The position numbers and the translations under genes are program-made. The notes under the pieces are model-generated. The model searched no databases, had not been told where the DNA came from, and saw only the letters and a list, made by a program, of their open reading frames with translations. Shown here one piece after another: positions 11,494 to 22,407 of a stretch of DNA of 64,000 bases (positions are counted from its first letter, which is position 1; the number at the start of each line of letters is the position of its first letter). The stretch spans positions 558,001-622,000 of the forward strand of contig JALRME010000008.1 of assembly GCA_026120035.1 (NCBI GenBank), read 5' to 3'. Source of the DNA: Coleophoma eucalyptorum (Eukaryota > Ascomycota > Leotiomycetes > Helotiales > Dermateaceae).

Positions 11494-12113
11494 TTGAAGT
11501 TAATTTCTAGGCTCCCAGGTATCTTGCTCAACAGTCAAATTTGCAACCGCTCTTACACAGCGACCAGACAACTTGCTATAAAAATTTGCACAGATAAAAT
11601 GAGCTAAGGATGAAAAATGATGTAGAGAACTTCAATTAATAATCATCTTCTATTGAATCCCCATTACCTTGACATCAAATTTCACACTCTTGCTAGCTTG
11701 ATTTGTTTTGTTGCGCCTTGCACTCGTCTTAGGGATTCTTGGACTCTGCGTTTTACAGCACCGTGATTATCTGCAAGGCCGATGGGAAAAACTGGCCGCG
11801 ATACCACGGGATAGCAAAAGGAATGGAAATGCTAGTCAATCAGTAACTAACTTAGTTACGATACATTAATAAGCAAGATACCTGCATCAATGATGTTATG
11901 TCTCTATCTGTTATCGTTAGCCGCCTCCGATAAATTACTACCCGATGTCATCGGCTTCCGGCGGATGTACTACCAACCGATCGAAAATAACCCTCCCTTG
12001 TACAAAGGTTATTTCAACACTCTATCTTTTTGAGTGTTGAGTGTATAGTACGCCGTTGATCATTCGAGGTTTGCCTCTCTTATAGCTTGACTCTATCTTC
12101 ACTCACTCTCATC
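11494..12113. promoter_or_regulatory. Upstream region of the alpha/beta hydrolase
   Basis: No gene recognised. It contains CCGAT-GTC-ATCGG at 11942-11954 and nearby half-sites TCCGAT (about 11929) and CCGATCG (about 11980). The hydrolase ATG is at 12114. Confidence 0.45.
11942..11954. promoter_or_regulatory. Candidate operator palindrome CCGAT-GTC-ATCGG
   Basis: Perfect-arm palindrome 160 bases upstream of the hydrolase ATG. The arms and spacing are identical to the site at 10916-10928, which suggests one regulator serves both promoters. Confidence 0.55.
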
Positions 12114-13503
12114 ATGGCCACCATCGCTCCCGTAATCGACTGGTCTGTAGGTGAACGGAGCGGTCTGGTATCAATTGGAACCCATAAATTATGGCTCAAC
12201 TCTTATGGTCCAGATCGGATGCCTGGACAGCCCGTTGTGATATGCATCCCAGGGCTAGCTAGCAGTATCAAGTAAGAAGCCCTCTTTTTCTTATTGATAG
12301 CTGTATTTGGAAAATGTACCAAACGTTTGTCAGATTCTAATCAAAACCCTGCCCCCCCCCGCCACTACCCCGCCCCCCTCTTCAAAGCTTACGTCCTATA
12401 TGGACTTCAATCCCTGGCACTATCTTCATGTACAAAACCTAACTTAGACTATTTAGAGCTTGGGCGGCTGTCACACGTCTCCTGAAGCCTCACATTCGCA
12501 GCTACACTTACGACCGCTCAGGCTATGGCGGAAGTGAAGTTTCTCCATCGCCTCCAACAGCCACCAACATTGCCCAGGAACTCTCACTCCTCCTCCAGGA
12601 AGCACATATCGTGCCTCCATATATTTTTATAGCTCACTCATGGGGTATGTAAACTTCTAATCAGTCAGCCACTATCATGGCCTTCGGTTTCACGTCCCAG
12701 TACCTCATCGTCGAAAGATTTTTCTCTCCATCCCAAGTCGACTTATCTTTCTCCGAACTAGTTGATGACTAACCGGAGATTATACACTGTAGGCGGTATT
12801 CTGATTCGTGAATTCTTCCACCTCCGACCTGATGCTGCTAATATTGCATCCCTGGTCCTCCTCGATGCTAACCACGATCATATGGCGAAACTCCTTGATT
12901 GGCGACACCCTGCAATCTGGTCCATGGCAGTAGACCTTGACTTCTCTACTCTTTCTGCCTTCTCTGAGCCACACGGTCTTACCCCATCCGAATGGGACGC
13001 CTATCAAGTCGATATAGCCAGTACCAAACATAATACCCAAGCAGAGAAAGAAAGAGAACAATATTCACCCAGTTTCCCTGCTATAGAGGCCAAGGGACAG
13101 CTGCAGCGTGAAGAGGAAGAGGGCCCGCTCCTAGGTGATAGTCCGGTATGCATTCCCTTCCGCACATTCGTATCAGACAGAGGCCAAAAAGAAATCAAAA
13201 GTCCCGTGGGCACTGACAACATCTATGTAGGTCTCTATCTTAGTTGCGCAGCAGCATATCGGTTTTCAACAAATTTACGATGCTGGCCTGGCGAAGGGCA
13301 ATGGTACAGAAGAGGAGAGGGCCATTGTGAGCAAGATGTTGGCTACATGGAAAGAGACTCATGACCAGTTGCAGGGGAGGTTGAAGGCGTTGTCAAGATG
13401 CTCTAGATTGAGGTCAGTGAGCTGTCAGCATGATATTCAATTGCTAGACCCAGAGGCTGTGATAGAAGAAGTGGTGTGGGTTTTAAATGAGTTGAAAAAA
13501 TAG
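12114..13503 (+). CDS. Alpha/beta-fold hydrolase
   Basis: Serine hydrolase of the alpha/beta superfamily, about 335 residues in four exons. Exon 1 begins MATIAPVIDWSVGERSG and ends in the oxyanion-region strand VVICIPGLASSIK. An intron of about 180 bases containing a long C-run follows. Exon 2 (about 12453-12641) reads AWAAVTRLLKPHIRSYTYDRSGYGGSE and ends in the nucleophile elbow AHSWGG (Ser). Exon 3 starts near 12793 with ILIREFFHLRPD and ASLVLLDANHD. The last exon starts about 13241 (QHIGFQQIYDAG) and carries HDIQLLDPEAV with the catalytic His, ending TAG 13501-13503. The exact boundary around 13146-13240 is uncertain, because the segment between DSP and QHIG looks short against relatives. 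It shares a palindrome with the Dabb/reductase promoter. Confidence 0.82.
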
Positions 13504-14211
13504 AAACAGATAAAATAGCTACGACACCATAATGCATACTCTATATGCAACCTCGCAGGGTAGATGGAAATTTCTTGCTATCCATCAATTATATCCTTCT
13601 TGGGATGGCGACGGCATTATTCTTCAAAGGACAAAGCTATTACTAGGAACTGATATAGCACTTCTTGATATATCGCAGGAATGCAAGTGATGGATGATTG
13701 ACCTTGTAATCGAAAGTACCTGAAAAACAAGGCTCAGCAGCCCCTTGTTGTTCAATATATCGTGAACAAGTTAGTTTTGTTTTAAGACGATCTTGAAGCC
13801 TAAATCTTGGAATCTGAAGAGCTGAGTAGAGAGCTACCTATTACTGTTTTGCGGACCCCCCACTGGTATTCCTAGTTCGAGTCCTAATTTCATAGCAGCT
13901 TGTTTGAAAGTATATACTCAAACAAACTCTACCTCATATTATAACTTTACCTATCTTTCAAACATACCTTAGCAAGTATAGAAAATTCTTTGGCGATAAG
14001 AAACTAAAATAATAGCAAAGTTTGATGACCCTATTGATTTCCCATGGTATTTATGGCACAGGCGGAAAGATTATCTAGAATAATCTATTATTACATTAAT
14101 TTTTCGTAACAGTATCTTCAACCTGTTCCTACTTTCTAACTCAGTTATCCAGTCTTCGTATATCCAGAGTGTAAGTAAAGTCCATCTAAATATAACAACG
14201 TCGAAGACATT
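13504..14211. other. Intergenic, nothing recognised
   Basis: AT-rich sequence downstream of the alpha/beta hydrolase. A B-box-like string near 13874 was checked and does not fold as a tRNA. No gene, repeat or element end was seen. Confidence 0.4.
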
Positions 14212-14790
14212 GGCAGACATTGCACACTCTCCAACCCATGACCTTATTGAAGGCCTTTAGTGGTACGTTTCATGCTCCGCCTTATCGCGCTGGCGCTACC
14301 AGCTACCTGGTGAATAAACTGTACAACCTTTACTAACCTCTCAACAGCCACGACATTACCCCATCCATCCTAAACAGACAGCTGCCGGAGCGAAACTTAG
14401 TAGCAGAACCACATGCAAAACGCCAGAAAGCTGAAGATTCGAGCGAGACCAACACTATTTTGACGCGACTTTCATCCAATACCTACTCAGATATTGATGC
14501 TGTTCTCTGATTGTGTGCAATTGAACGCAATTCCACAACCTCCATGGCAAAGCTGGTTGCCATCGTCTCATTGAAAACTATATTATTGTTTTTTCTTACA
14601 GTGACATCACTGTTAACGTTATTATCACAGCCTGTGATATCGCGTTGCTATCTAACGTTGACCTTTTCGTCGCTGCTATGATGGCTGTCGTTGTTCGTCT
14701 GAACAACTTCTTTGCTTGCACTCAGAAAATGGATATTAGAACCAGGATTTATAAGATCATGAGTGTTTTTAGAGCATTTGTAGAGTAATA
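14212..14790 (+). pseudogene. Unrecognised coding-like remnant with in-frame stops
   Basis: Two stretches look protein-coding but do not join into a gene. At about 14345-14511 a frame after a plausible acceptor (CAACAG) reads HDITPSILNRQLPERN and ends RLSSNTYSDIDAVL before TGA. At about 14600-14789 another frame after TTACAG reads VNVIITACDIALLSNVDL, then VAAMMAVVVRLNNFF, and closes with TAA. The upstream candidate exon (DIAHSPTHDLIEGL, from about 14216) hits TAG in the only phase that would splice correctly. No family is recognised. It may be an eroded gene or one with a structure I cannot resolve. Confidence 0.3.
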
Positions 14791-15208
14791 AGCCACAAAA
14801 ATTGCATAAATTACTCGTCAGAGTCCCAAGTCAGCTAGATCCACGAGAGCCACAAAACAACGCCTGCTGTGAGGATAGTATGCACGCCATCAGGTGATGA
14901 AATTTCAATTCTCAGCTATTGGTCGTCATGGATAAATCCGCCCAAAATACCCTCATTATCATGCAGCATACTGCAGTGGCCTCCAGTCAGCCTCGCCAGC
15001 TCATGCAATTGCTCCGCCCGCTTTTAACAATCTGTCGCAAATTCGTATTTCTCCCGCTTTTTGAATCTTTTCCTGCTTCTTCTTCCGGGCTTGGTTCAAT
15101 TATCGTAGATAGACCATTCCTGGCGCTATTCATCCTCTTAATTTGTTTCTCGTCTCCCTCAGTATGGAAATGCGTTAGACAGCGGGCTGTCTGACCGAGC
15201 TATTCGCC
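14791..15208. other. Intergenic, upstream of the STAND-N protein
   Basis: The only long frame (14919-15194) has no recognisable motif and ends just before the next gene's ATG. Probably promoter and 5' leader of the gene at 15209. Confidence 0.4.
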
Positions 15209-17848
15209 ATGGATGCCGCCTGCGCAGCCTCAGCCCTTGTGGGTCTTATTTTCAATTGTGCAACGGCTATCAAGACCTGCAACGATCTACGTGGTAAATA
15301 CAAGAATATCCCTAGTACATTAAATTCTATTGAGACAGAGACTTCAACACTTCTGTCATCCTTATATCAGCTCCAGCACTTAATGCAAAGGGACCCTATT
15401 GCTTTGTCATCTATTTGGGATGCACAGTCGATGCTCCCGCAAACTTTTGAAAAGGCAATCGAGGGCTTTCGCCATATGCTTTCCACACTCCTGCAGGATC
15501 TTGGAAAAATCAAACCAACTTCGGATAGCCAGGTTCAATGGACCTTCAAACTCAAGTTCCTATGGAACGAGGCACCGATGCAAGATCTGCTCAGTCGAAT
15601 CCGCGCTCACCAGCAGAGTCTTCAATTTTTGATGAGCATTATCAATTTGTAAATATAACTATTCCTCATCTCACTCAGGTTGAAGAGGTTTAGCTTACAG
15701 ACGTAAAATAGAGGCTCCCTTTCTGAGGTTCGCAGAGGCATTATTGAGAACCAAAAGCTCCTGCGAAAGATCGAGAGGTCCACAAGACAGATCAAGCGAC
15801 GACAGACCGAATCACCCAAAACCAATAATGGCTCCGATAATGAGAATGCAGTATATTCGAAAAGCTCTCTTGACATAAGAAATACACTTACGGATTTTGA
15901 AGATGAGGAAGAGGAAACATTGGAACCACCAGCAAAACGGAGGTCACTTTCTCCAGAGGAGGATGATCGCTCTAGCGCTTCTAGTTCAGCAAGAACAAGG
16001 AGTGGGAGAATTTTTAAACCAACCATCGCAGCGACAACTGAGCCGGGACATGAACAGAACCCACACGCTTCCTCTAAGTCTGATCATATAAATTCAAAAA
16101 CCTCTGGTACTAAAGAATATAATTCCTCGCCAGTGAACAAAGAATCACGACGACGACCACGAGATAATAGGCCAGCAAGATCGCAGGACAGCGGCCACCG
16201 CAGATTTACACCACCAATTCATCCATTCGGGATCGGATTTTCAGCTGAAGGTGACTCTTCTGGTAGCCAAGAAAATGTAGCAACTCCCGTCAAGGAAGCT
16301 GCTAGTTCTGCGGTCTATTATTTTCATGGTTATCATACTCCTCCTTCAAGCAATTCAAGTCCCCATGACTTGAGTGTGAAAAAACCAGCATTCTCACACA
16401 AAACCCAATCGCCACGTAGAAGTGATAGAGAGGCTTTCCCTCCCAATAATTCCCCTAATTCTTATCACGCTATTTCACGGATCAGCCCTTCGTATCAAAT
16501 ATCTTATGAGAGACAAACACCACTGGACACACCAAATAGTGAGGCCCAAACTAAAATTATATCGGAATCTGTAAGGAAGGTAGAACAAGATGTGGAAGGG
16601 TGCTCAGTAGAACAGGTAGAGGTTCAGGTGAGTAGTGTTTGCTCGGCCGTGCACAACTTCATTTCCAGTGGTTAGAAGTCGTGTGGTTACTTTCTTCTCT
16701 AAATCCGTGCTTATATACTAACTATTCCGATCAAGTCTCCTGAAATGGATTTTGAAGTTATAAAGTCAAAAAAACACACCACTGGAGAGTCCACACTGGG
16801 CAAATGTTCGCCAACAACATCGAATTCACATACTGAACCCAGCAACCCTCTAGAAAACAACAAATCACAACATATTTACCTACAACCGTCTTGTGAATCT
16901 TGTGTTGAGGTGGATACCGAAGAGGAGGGTGTGCTTTCTGGAGAAAGAAAGGCAAAGCAACCATTCCACAGAAATCTCTCGGTAGACGAACCTGCGAAAA
17001 TGACGCAACCTGTAGATAATACTACACAGCAAACGGCCTTAACCAGAAAAGAATTAGAGTCGCCAAAATATACATCCGCCGGTTACTATGCTACCGGCAA
17101 TATGAATCGAAATAAATATCAATCGGCGTCAAGTGATGAGCAACCTAGCAATACCCCGAACAAGACGTCAACGCACACGTATCATAAACCTGATACTGAT
17201 TCATCGAGATATGTTTACAGTAGTTATTCAACACCGCAGCGGCAGAGCACAGCTTCTCGTACGACGACGTCGCCGAAGAAGCCTGCGCCAAAACCAAAAG
17301 CTACCGAAGCCGATGCGCGAAGACATTGCATCCCTCCCGGGTACTCTCTCAAGAACTGGGATCCCTCACAAGAACCTATTATGCTTCTAGGTAGTGTATT
17401 TGATTCAAACAGCCTAGGTAAATGGATCTACGACTGGACAGTCTACCACTGCGGTTCTGCAACCCCTATCGCCGATATGGCTGGTGAGCTATGGTTGCTT
17501 CTCATTACACTTGCTGGCAAAGTCAAGCGTGCAGAAGAGTGTATGTTGCACATTAGGAACCCAGAAAACCGGGAAATGGTAGAGGATTTTATCGAATCGG
17601 GCGAAAGATTGACAGATAAACTAAGGAAACTGTTGAAGCTATGTGAGAAACCTATGTTGAAGGCAGCCAAGAAACAAAGCAAGGATTCATCAAAACTTGG
17701 GAAGAATGCCGGCACGGAGTTTGTTGACTCTATCTTTGGACGGGATTGCCAGCTTGAGAATACCGAGAAGTTCATGGCATCGACCCGATTGTGGAATCTA
17801 CGGTTTGATGCTAACTGCGAGGATATTTTACGAAACCCAAGCGCTTAG
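15209..17848 (+). CDS. STAND-type N-terminal domain protein with disordered linker and conserved C-terminal module
   Basis: Predicted protein of about 830 residues in three exons. Exon 1 (15209-15649) is a helical domain starting MDAACAASALVGLIFNCATAIKT, with GKYKNIPSTLNSIETETSTL and LSRIRAHQQSLQFL. This resembles the fungal N-terminal domain that precedes NACHT/NB-ARC in STAND proteins. Intron 1 (about 15650-15711) joins IINL to GSLSEVRRG, then KLLRKIERSTRQIKRR. A long Ser/Thr/Pro-rich, probably disordered linker follows (PPAKRRSLSPEEDD, many SP/TP sites). Intron 2 (16628-16735) is in phase. The C-terminus is well ordered: GYSLKNWDPSQEPIMLLG, SNSLGKWIYDWTVYHCG, MAGELWLLLITLAGKVKRAEE, ESGERLTDKLRKLL, GTEFVDSIFGRD, MASTRLWNLRFDANCEDIL. 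This module is common in filamentous ascomycetes, where it is often mislabelled a vegetative cell-wall protein. There is no nucleotide-binding domain. Function unknown; a scaffold or signalling role is a guess. Confidence 0.8.
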
Positions 17849-19785
17849 AAGGGGATTGCCATTAGAACACAGAACTTACGGGATCAAAACTCCAATTCTA
17901 GACTTTGTCACTGGATTTTCTAAGAGTCATGGCTACAATATGATTGAGAGTTGTTAGACACATGGCGACAGCTACCCTATGTTATTGTAGGGTGTTATTA
18001 GAAGGAATGGAGTAATATATTGGCGTCGTGCAACCATCAAGGACTCCTCGTCCATGCTATTGGGCGACTTTGAAATCCAACTGGATGCATGGATTGCTTC
18101 TATGGTTCGATTTAGCAAGAGTAAATGGAGGATAGTTCCATAACGTATTAATCTACGCTTTTCTCATATGTAATTGCATTCATTGCGATTCAATTTTCGC
18201 CCTCTGGTTTGCTGTTTTACATAATAAATACGAGCTAGAGGTCAGCATCACAGCCAACTTGCTATAATATATTGTTAATAATTACCTTAATCTGAGACAT
18301 GTTTCGTACTACTATACTCAAAGACCCGCGTGTTTATGTACATTATCTCTGTAATCAGCCTCTAAATAAAACACAGTATCACAGCTAGGTTAGGCGTGTT
18401 GAGGTGGTAACTATTAGATTCGTTTCAGACTTTTAAAAAGCATCTTCAATAGGCAATTCCTTCCCTTTCCTGCGATTGACGAAAATTAAGAGAATCACCG
18501 ATATTTGTTCTCTCATCTTCAGGACGTCTACAATATCCGGAATTGGTCATCAACACTATAACAGCCAGTGGATGGACTATCACGAAACCACGCCTATGAT
18601 ACGGCTGTTTGCAAAGCCCTGGATCCCTTGCAAGGTGGACTATGTGTCGTACAGGGCTATTGCTGGGCTACTGGAAATTGATGGATACGATTATTGGTTA
18701 TCTTTGTGCAGGCTACCTATGCTGCTTATAAACATTTCAGAGTCAAATCATCAGGGCGATAGCGGAAATTTGATTCAGGAACGCCTGGGTCAGAAAGTGG
18801 GAGGCATTCCTCGTACAGTGACTGGTCAGGATGTTATCTTTTCAAGATAACGGAGCGGAGATACTTAGAACCCGCTTATACTATTTCCGACTTCTATCCT
18901 GTCGCCATGGGCCGCCAGCAGCCCTTGGTATGTAACAATATTGTACGAACCTTTGCAACAATTGCCCAATCGTTACTAATAATTGTAGTCAAATACCACA
19001 CTCAAACAGTGAAGGTTGTGGTTTATTCTTTCTTGGTCCTTTAGTGGTAGCTGTCAAACGTCGAGCTCACCAGAGAACTCATAAAGCTAAGTTTTGATTG
19101 CTCTTGAAGCGGACAGTTTTGAAGGAGGTTTACTATCTTGACATATTGCTGGATTTAAGTATCGAGAGAATGATCTCCTTCCCCTCTCATACAAAAACAG
19201 ACTCACAAAGGCATTCAGACTTGCTGCACTTTATAGAGAGAAGCTGTAGCACACCTGCATTGCAAATATGAAACTTTGAAAATCATACTATATCCCTGAT
19301 AAGATACCATCACCACGAGCTTATCGCGCATAGTCTTGCAGCCATAGAAGAGGTCCTGCTTATCGATGCTGTGTAGGAGTTGCAGCATCTCGGAAGTGCT
19401 TCCCGCATAATCGGCAGGCAGACAGGTGGAGGGTTATCCGGACCCTGACAGAAATGTACGCGATAGGCGCAAGACGCGTAAAGATGGGGATATCGCGATT
19501 CACATGGCAAAGATAGATACATGAGCCAGGGGCAAAGATACACCAATGAGGGGAATCATAACCTGGGCACATATGCCTATCTCCACCCCCTACATATTCG
19601 CATGTCCGTACGTGCTCTCCTGCTCTGGAGCTAATCAGTTTGCGCTTATCAGGCCGATGGACCCCTCCTCCCTCGCCCGATACTAGCTCTCTCATTCCAT
19701 TATCGCATTCATACGCATCAAGAAAAATTTATGGAGTTACTTGCGGTTTTCTGAAGTTCATGATCAAATGAGAATAAATCCTACA
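17849..19785. other. Long intergenic stretch (1.9 kb), no supported gene
   Basis: Includes the 3' region of the STAND-N gene and the promoter of regulator 1. A 124-codon frame at 18476-18850 and reverse frames at 19310-19695 have no recognisable motif, no initiating context and no plausible splice partners. They are left uncalled. No repeats or transposon remnants recognised. Confidence 0.4.
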
Positions 19786-22319
19786 ATGTCGAGTGCTAGA
19801 CTAGCATCAGAAGAGCCCCAGAATAGATCGTCAGAGGAATGTGAGCAGCGTCCACCTCTCAAACGCGCGAGGGTTGCACTAGCGTGCCAGAGATGTCGGA
19901 CGCGGAAACAGAAGGTAAGAAAATATATTCTTGGTTCTTTATGTAAACAATCTTTGACCCTCTCCCAGTGTGACGGGGCTCAAGGCTCCTGCTCGACATG
20001 CTCGCGACTGGGAGTTCATTGCCGCTACAAAGCTCACCTAGCACCCAAGCCAGATCAGAAAAAACTGTACATCAAAGCGCTCGAAGACCGCGTTGCTGAG
20101 CTTGAGACCGTCTTGTCCGGTCAGGGCCATGCTAGTATTGGTAATGATCACTGGAAACAAACCCAAAATCAGCTCCAAAATATTTCTCAAGCCCAAGAAC
20201 CCCAACAGATCGAAGATGTTCAGCAAATCGCCGAAATTGTCCTTTCTCCAGAACCTGCAGATGATTCCCCACAAATTCCCGGAAGCAAATACGTGGGCGG
20301 AGTATCTACGATCACTTTAGGTCGCGTTCTTGGTTCGGTCATAAACAGCCAGAAATCACCAAAGTCAGACACACCCAATGACGATGACCCAAACTCGAAT
20401 CCAATAACTGTCGCTGAGCTTGTCGAGACGAGGGGTTTAATGTTCATAACCCCTAATGTGGCGACACGACTACTTGATGGTTGGATGAAATACCTTTCAA
20501 CACGATATCCCGTTATTCACACGCCACGACTACGAGAATTACACGCAAGAAGGGATGAAAATCTCGATATATATGAAGAGAGCCTATTACACCTTGTCTA
20601 TGCCAACAGCGGTCATGTCTTGGAGACTGTGCGTGCAATTTCTTTTTCTTTTTTACCGCAACTTAACTAACATCTCGAAGACTGGAGAAACAGGAGACTT
20701 CTTTACTAGTCAGCATTATGAGGCAGCCTTGAAGCACATGGACGCTATTCTCGAGCTCCGTGATATACGATCTGTTACATATCTCTTGTTAATGGCCTTA
20801 TACTGTCTAAGGGCCCCCAAAGACCCCGGAGCATGGTGAGTCAACATACTTCAATTTCTAAAACGGCTCACCAACAAAAGTAGGACTCTGGCAGGGCTGG
20901 CAGTAAGATTATGTATAGAATTGGGCCTACATCGAAGATCCAGCCGCAACAAGATTTCACTAAAACAAGAACTAGAGAAACGAACTTTCTGGTCTTGTTA
21001 TTACTTAGATCGTGAACTTTCGGTAGCTTTAGGTATGTGAACAAAAGTAAAGACATATTTCAGGCTAACAGAATATTCTAGGACGCCCCCCGGCAATATA
21101 CGACAGTGACATGGATGTTGAGGTACTGAACCACCATTTTTGTTTTTACCAATGATATACAATCAATTAATACTATCACAGTTTCCGATTGATGTAAACG
21201 AAGATGTCGAGGACGTATTAGCAATTGTTCAAGCTGCTCAAAATACTCAGCCTACCTCTCCAACATCTTTGACCAGTTTCATATATTTTATGAGACTAAG
21301 GAAGATTGAATCAAAAATACAAAACACCTTCTATCGTGTTGATAAACCGACAGAAACTTCTCCGGTTGTCATTCAAGGGTTTCTCGATGAGCTATCGGCG
21401 TGGAAGCGTGCAATCCCTCCAGAATATATAGACATGAAAGACACAAAATATGATCCTTTTGATGGGATTGATGTCTTTGTAAGTCCCACACACATGAAAT
21501 CCTACTCGGGAACAGCTCACTTACTTTTTGTAGATGATATTGTACCACAAATGCGTCCGATGCTTATTGTTTCCACAACTATCTGAATCCCTCTTGAATT
21601 TACAATATGTAAAAATTTGTGCTGAGGCATGCGCTGGGGTTTGTGAAACTTATAAGCGTCTCTATCGGACACTCAAACCAGGTTATAATCCCTTGTCGCT
21701 TCAATCAGTATTCCTTGCAGGTAAATAGTTCGACCCCCATAGTTGATGCACAAAACAGTATTTGACATGTTCTATAGGTCTCACCCTAATATATTGTACA
21801 TGGCTTGCGCCGCGGAATTTTCTCGAAGTCTCGGGGGCAATATCGGACTGCAACGTAATGCTTTATGTAATGGCGGAACGATGGCCTGCAGCTGGAAAAT
21901 ACCGCGATGTTTTTGAACAGCTGAAAAGCATTGTGACTCAGGGGAACCAGCAAGCTGTTAGGGAGGAAATTGTCTTAGAATCAAACTTAATAGAATGGTG
22001 TCGAGAGCTAGCACAAAGCATGACTGGGGCTGTAAGGACTGACTTTATGCGGATGATTAATGATATAACGGCAGTGAGGACAAGGATTAGGGCCGACGTA
22101 ACATTAGATATGTCCACAGAACAAACCAGACGTCTTGAAGATTTGCAAGAACAAGACACTGACTCTAGGATAGGAGTGTGGCCTCGGGATATGAGCCAAA
22201 AGCCTGTTTGTTATGATTCACAATTCATGAACAGCTTTGGGGATTTCGAAGTACTAGGTGCAGGCTGGGAGAGTGCAATGTTGGAGGGTACAGGCATACA
22301 CGACTATTTTAATATATAG
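19786..22319 (+). CDS. Zn2Cys6 transcription factor with Fungal_trans domain (regulator 1)
   Basis: Nuclear regulator of about 720 residues. ATG 19786 is taken as the start; ATG 19768 is also in frame. The binuclear zinc cluster is split by an intron: ACQRCRTRKQK at about 19879-19914, then CDGAQGSCSTCSRLGVHCRY after the acceptor near 19970, giving all six Cys. It is followed by the linker and coiled coil KKLYIKALEDRVAELETVL. The Fungal_trans middle-homology region runs through several exons: LLHLVYANSGHVLET, YLLLMALYCLRAPKDPGAW, LAVRLCIELGLHRRSS, RTFWSCYYLDRELSVALGRPP. The C-terminus has SDCNVMLYVMAERWPAAGKYRDVFEQLK and ends at TAG 22317-22319. Only 88 bases separate its stop from the stop of LLM1, which is convergent. 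It is a clear paralogue of regulator 2 (34774-37176). Confidence 0.9.
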
Positions 22320-22407
22320 ACAGATATTTTAAATACTTTGTATCTGCTGACATCTTGAGGAGTCTTCCCTTCTTTTAATAACCAGTGCATTTCTCAAGAC
22401 AGTCACC

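Noticed and set aside
12345..12380. Long C-run near 12350
   Set aside because: Lies inside intron 1 of the alpha/beta hydrolase; simple sequence with no evident function.
13874..13884. B-box-like AGTTCGAGTCC suggesting a tRNA
   Set aside because: Flanking bases do not form a T-stem and no matching A-box or acceptor stem is found.
18476..18850. 124-codon frame in the 1.9-kb gap
   Set aside because: No recognisable motif, unclear start, no splice partners. Left as intergenic.
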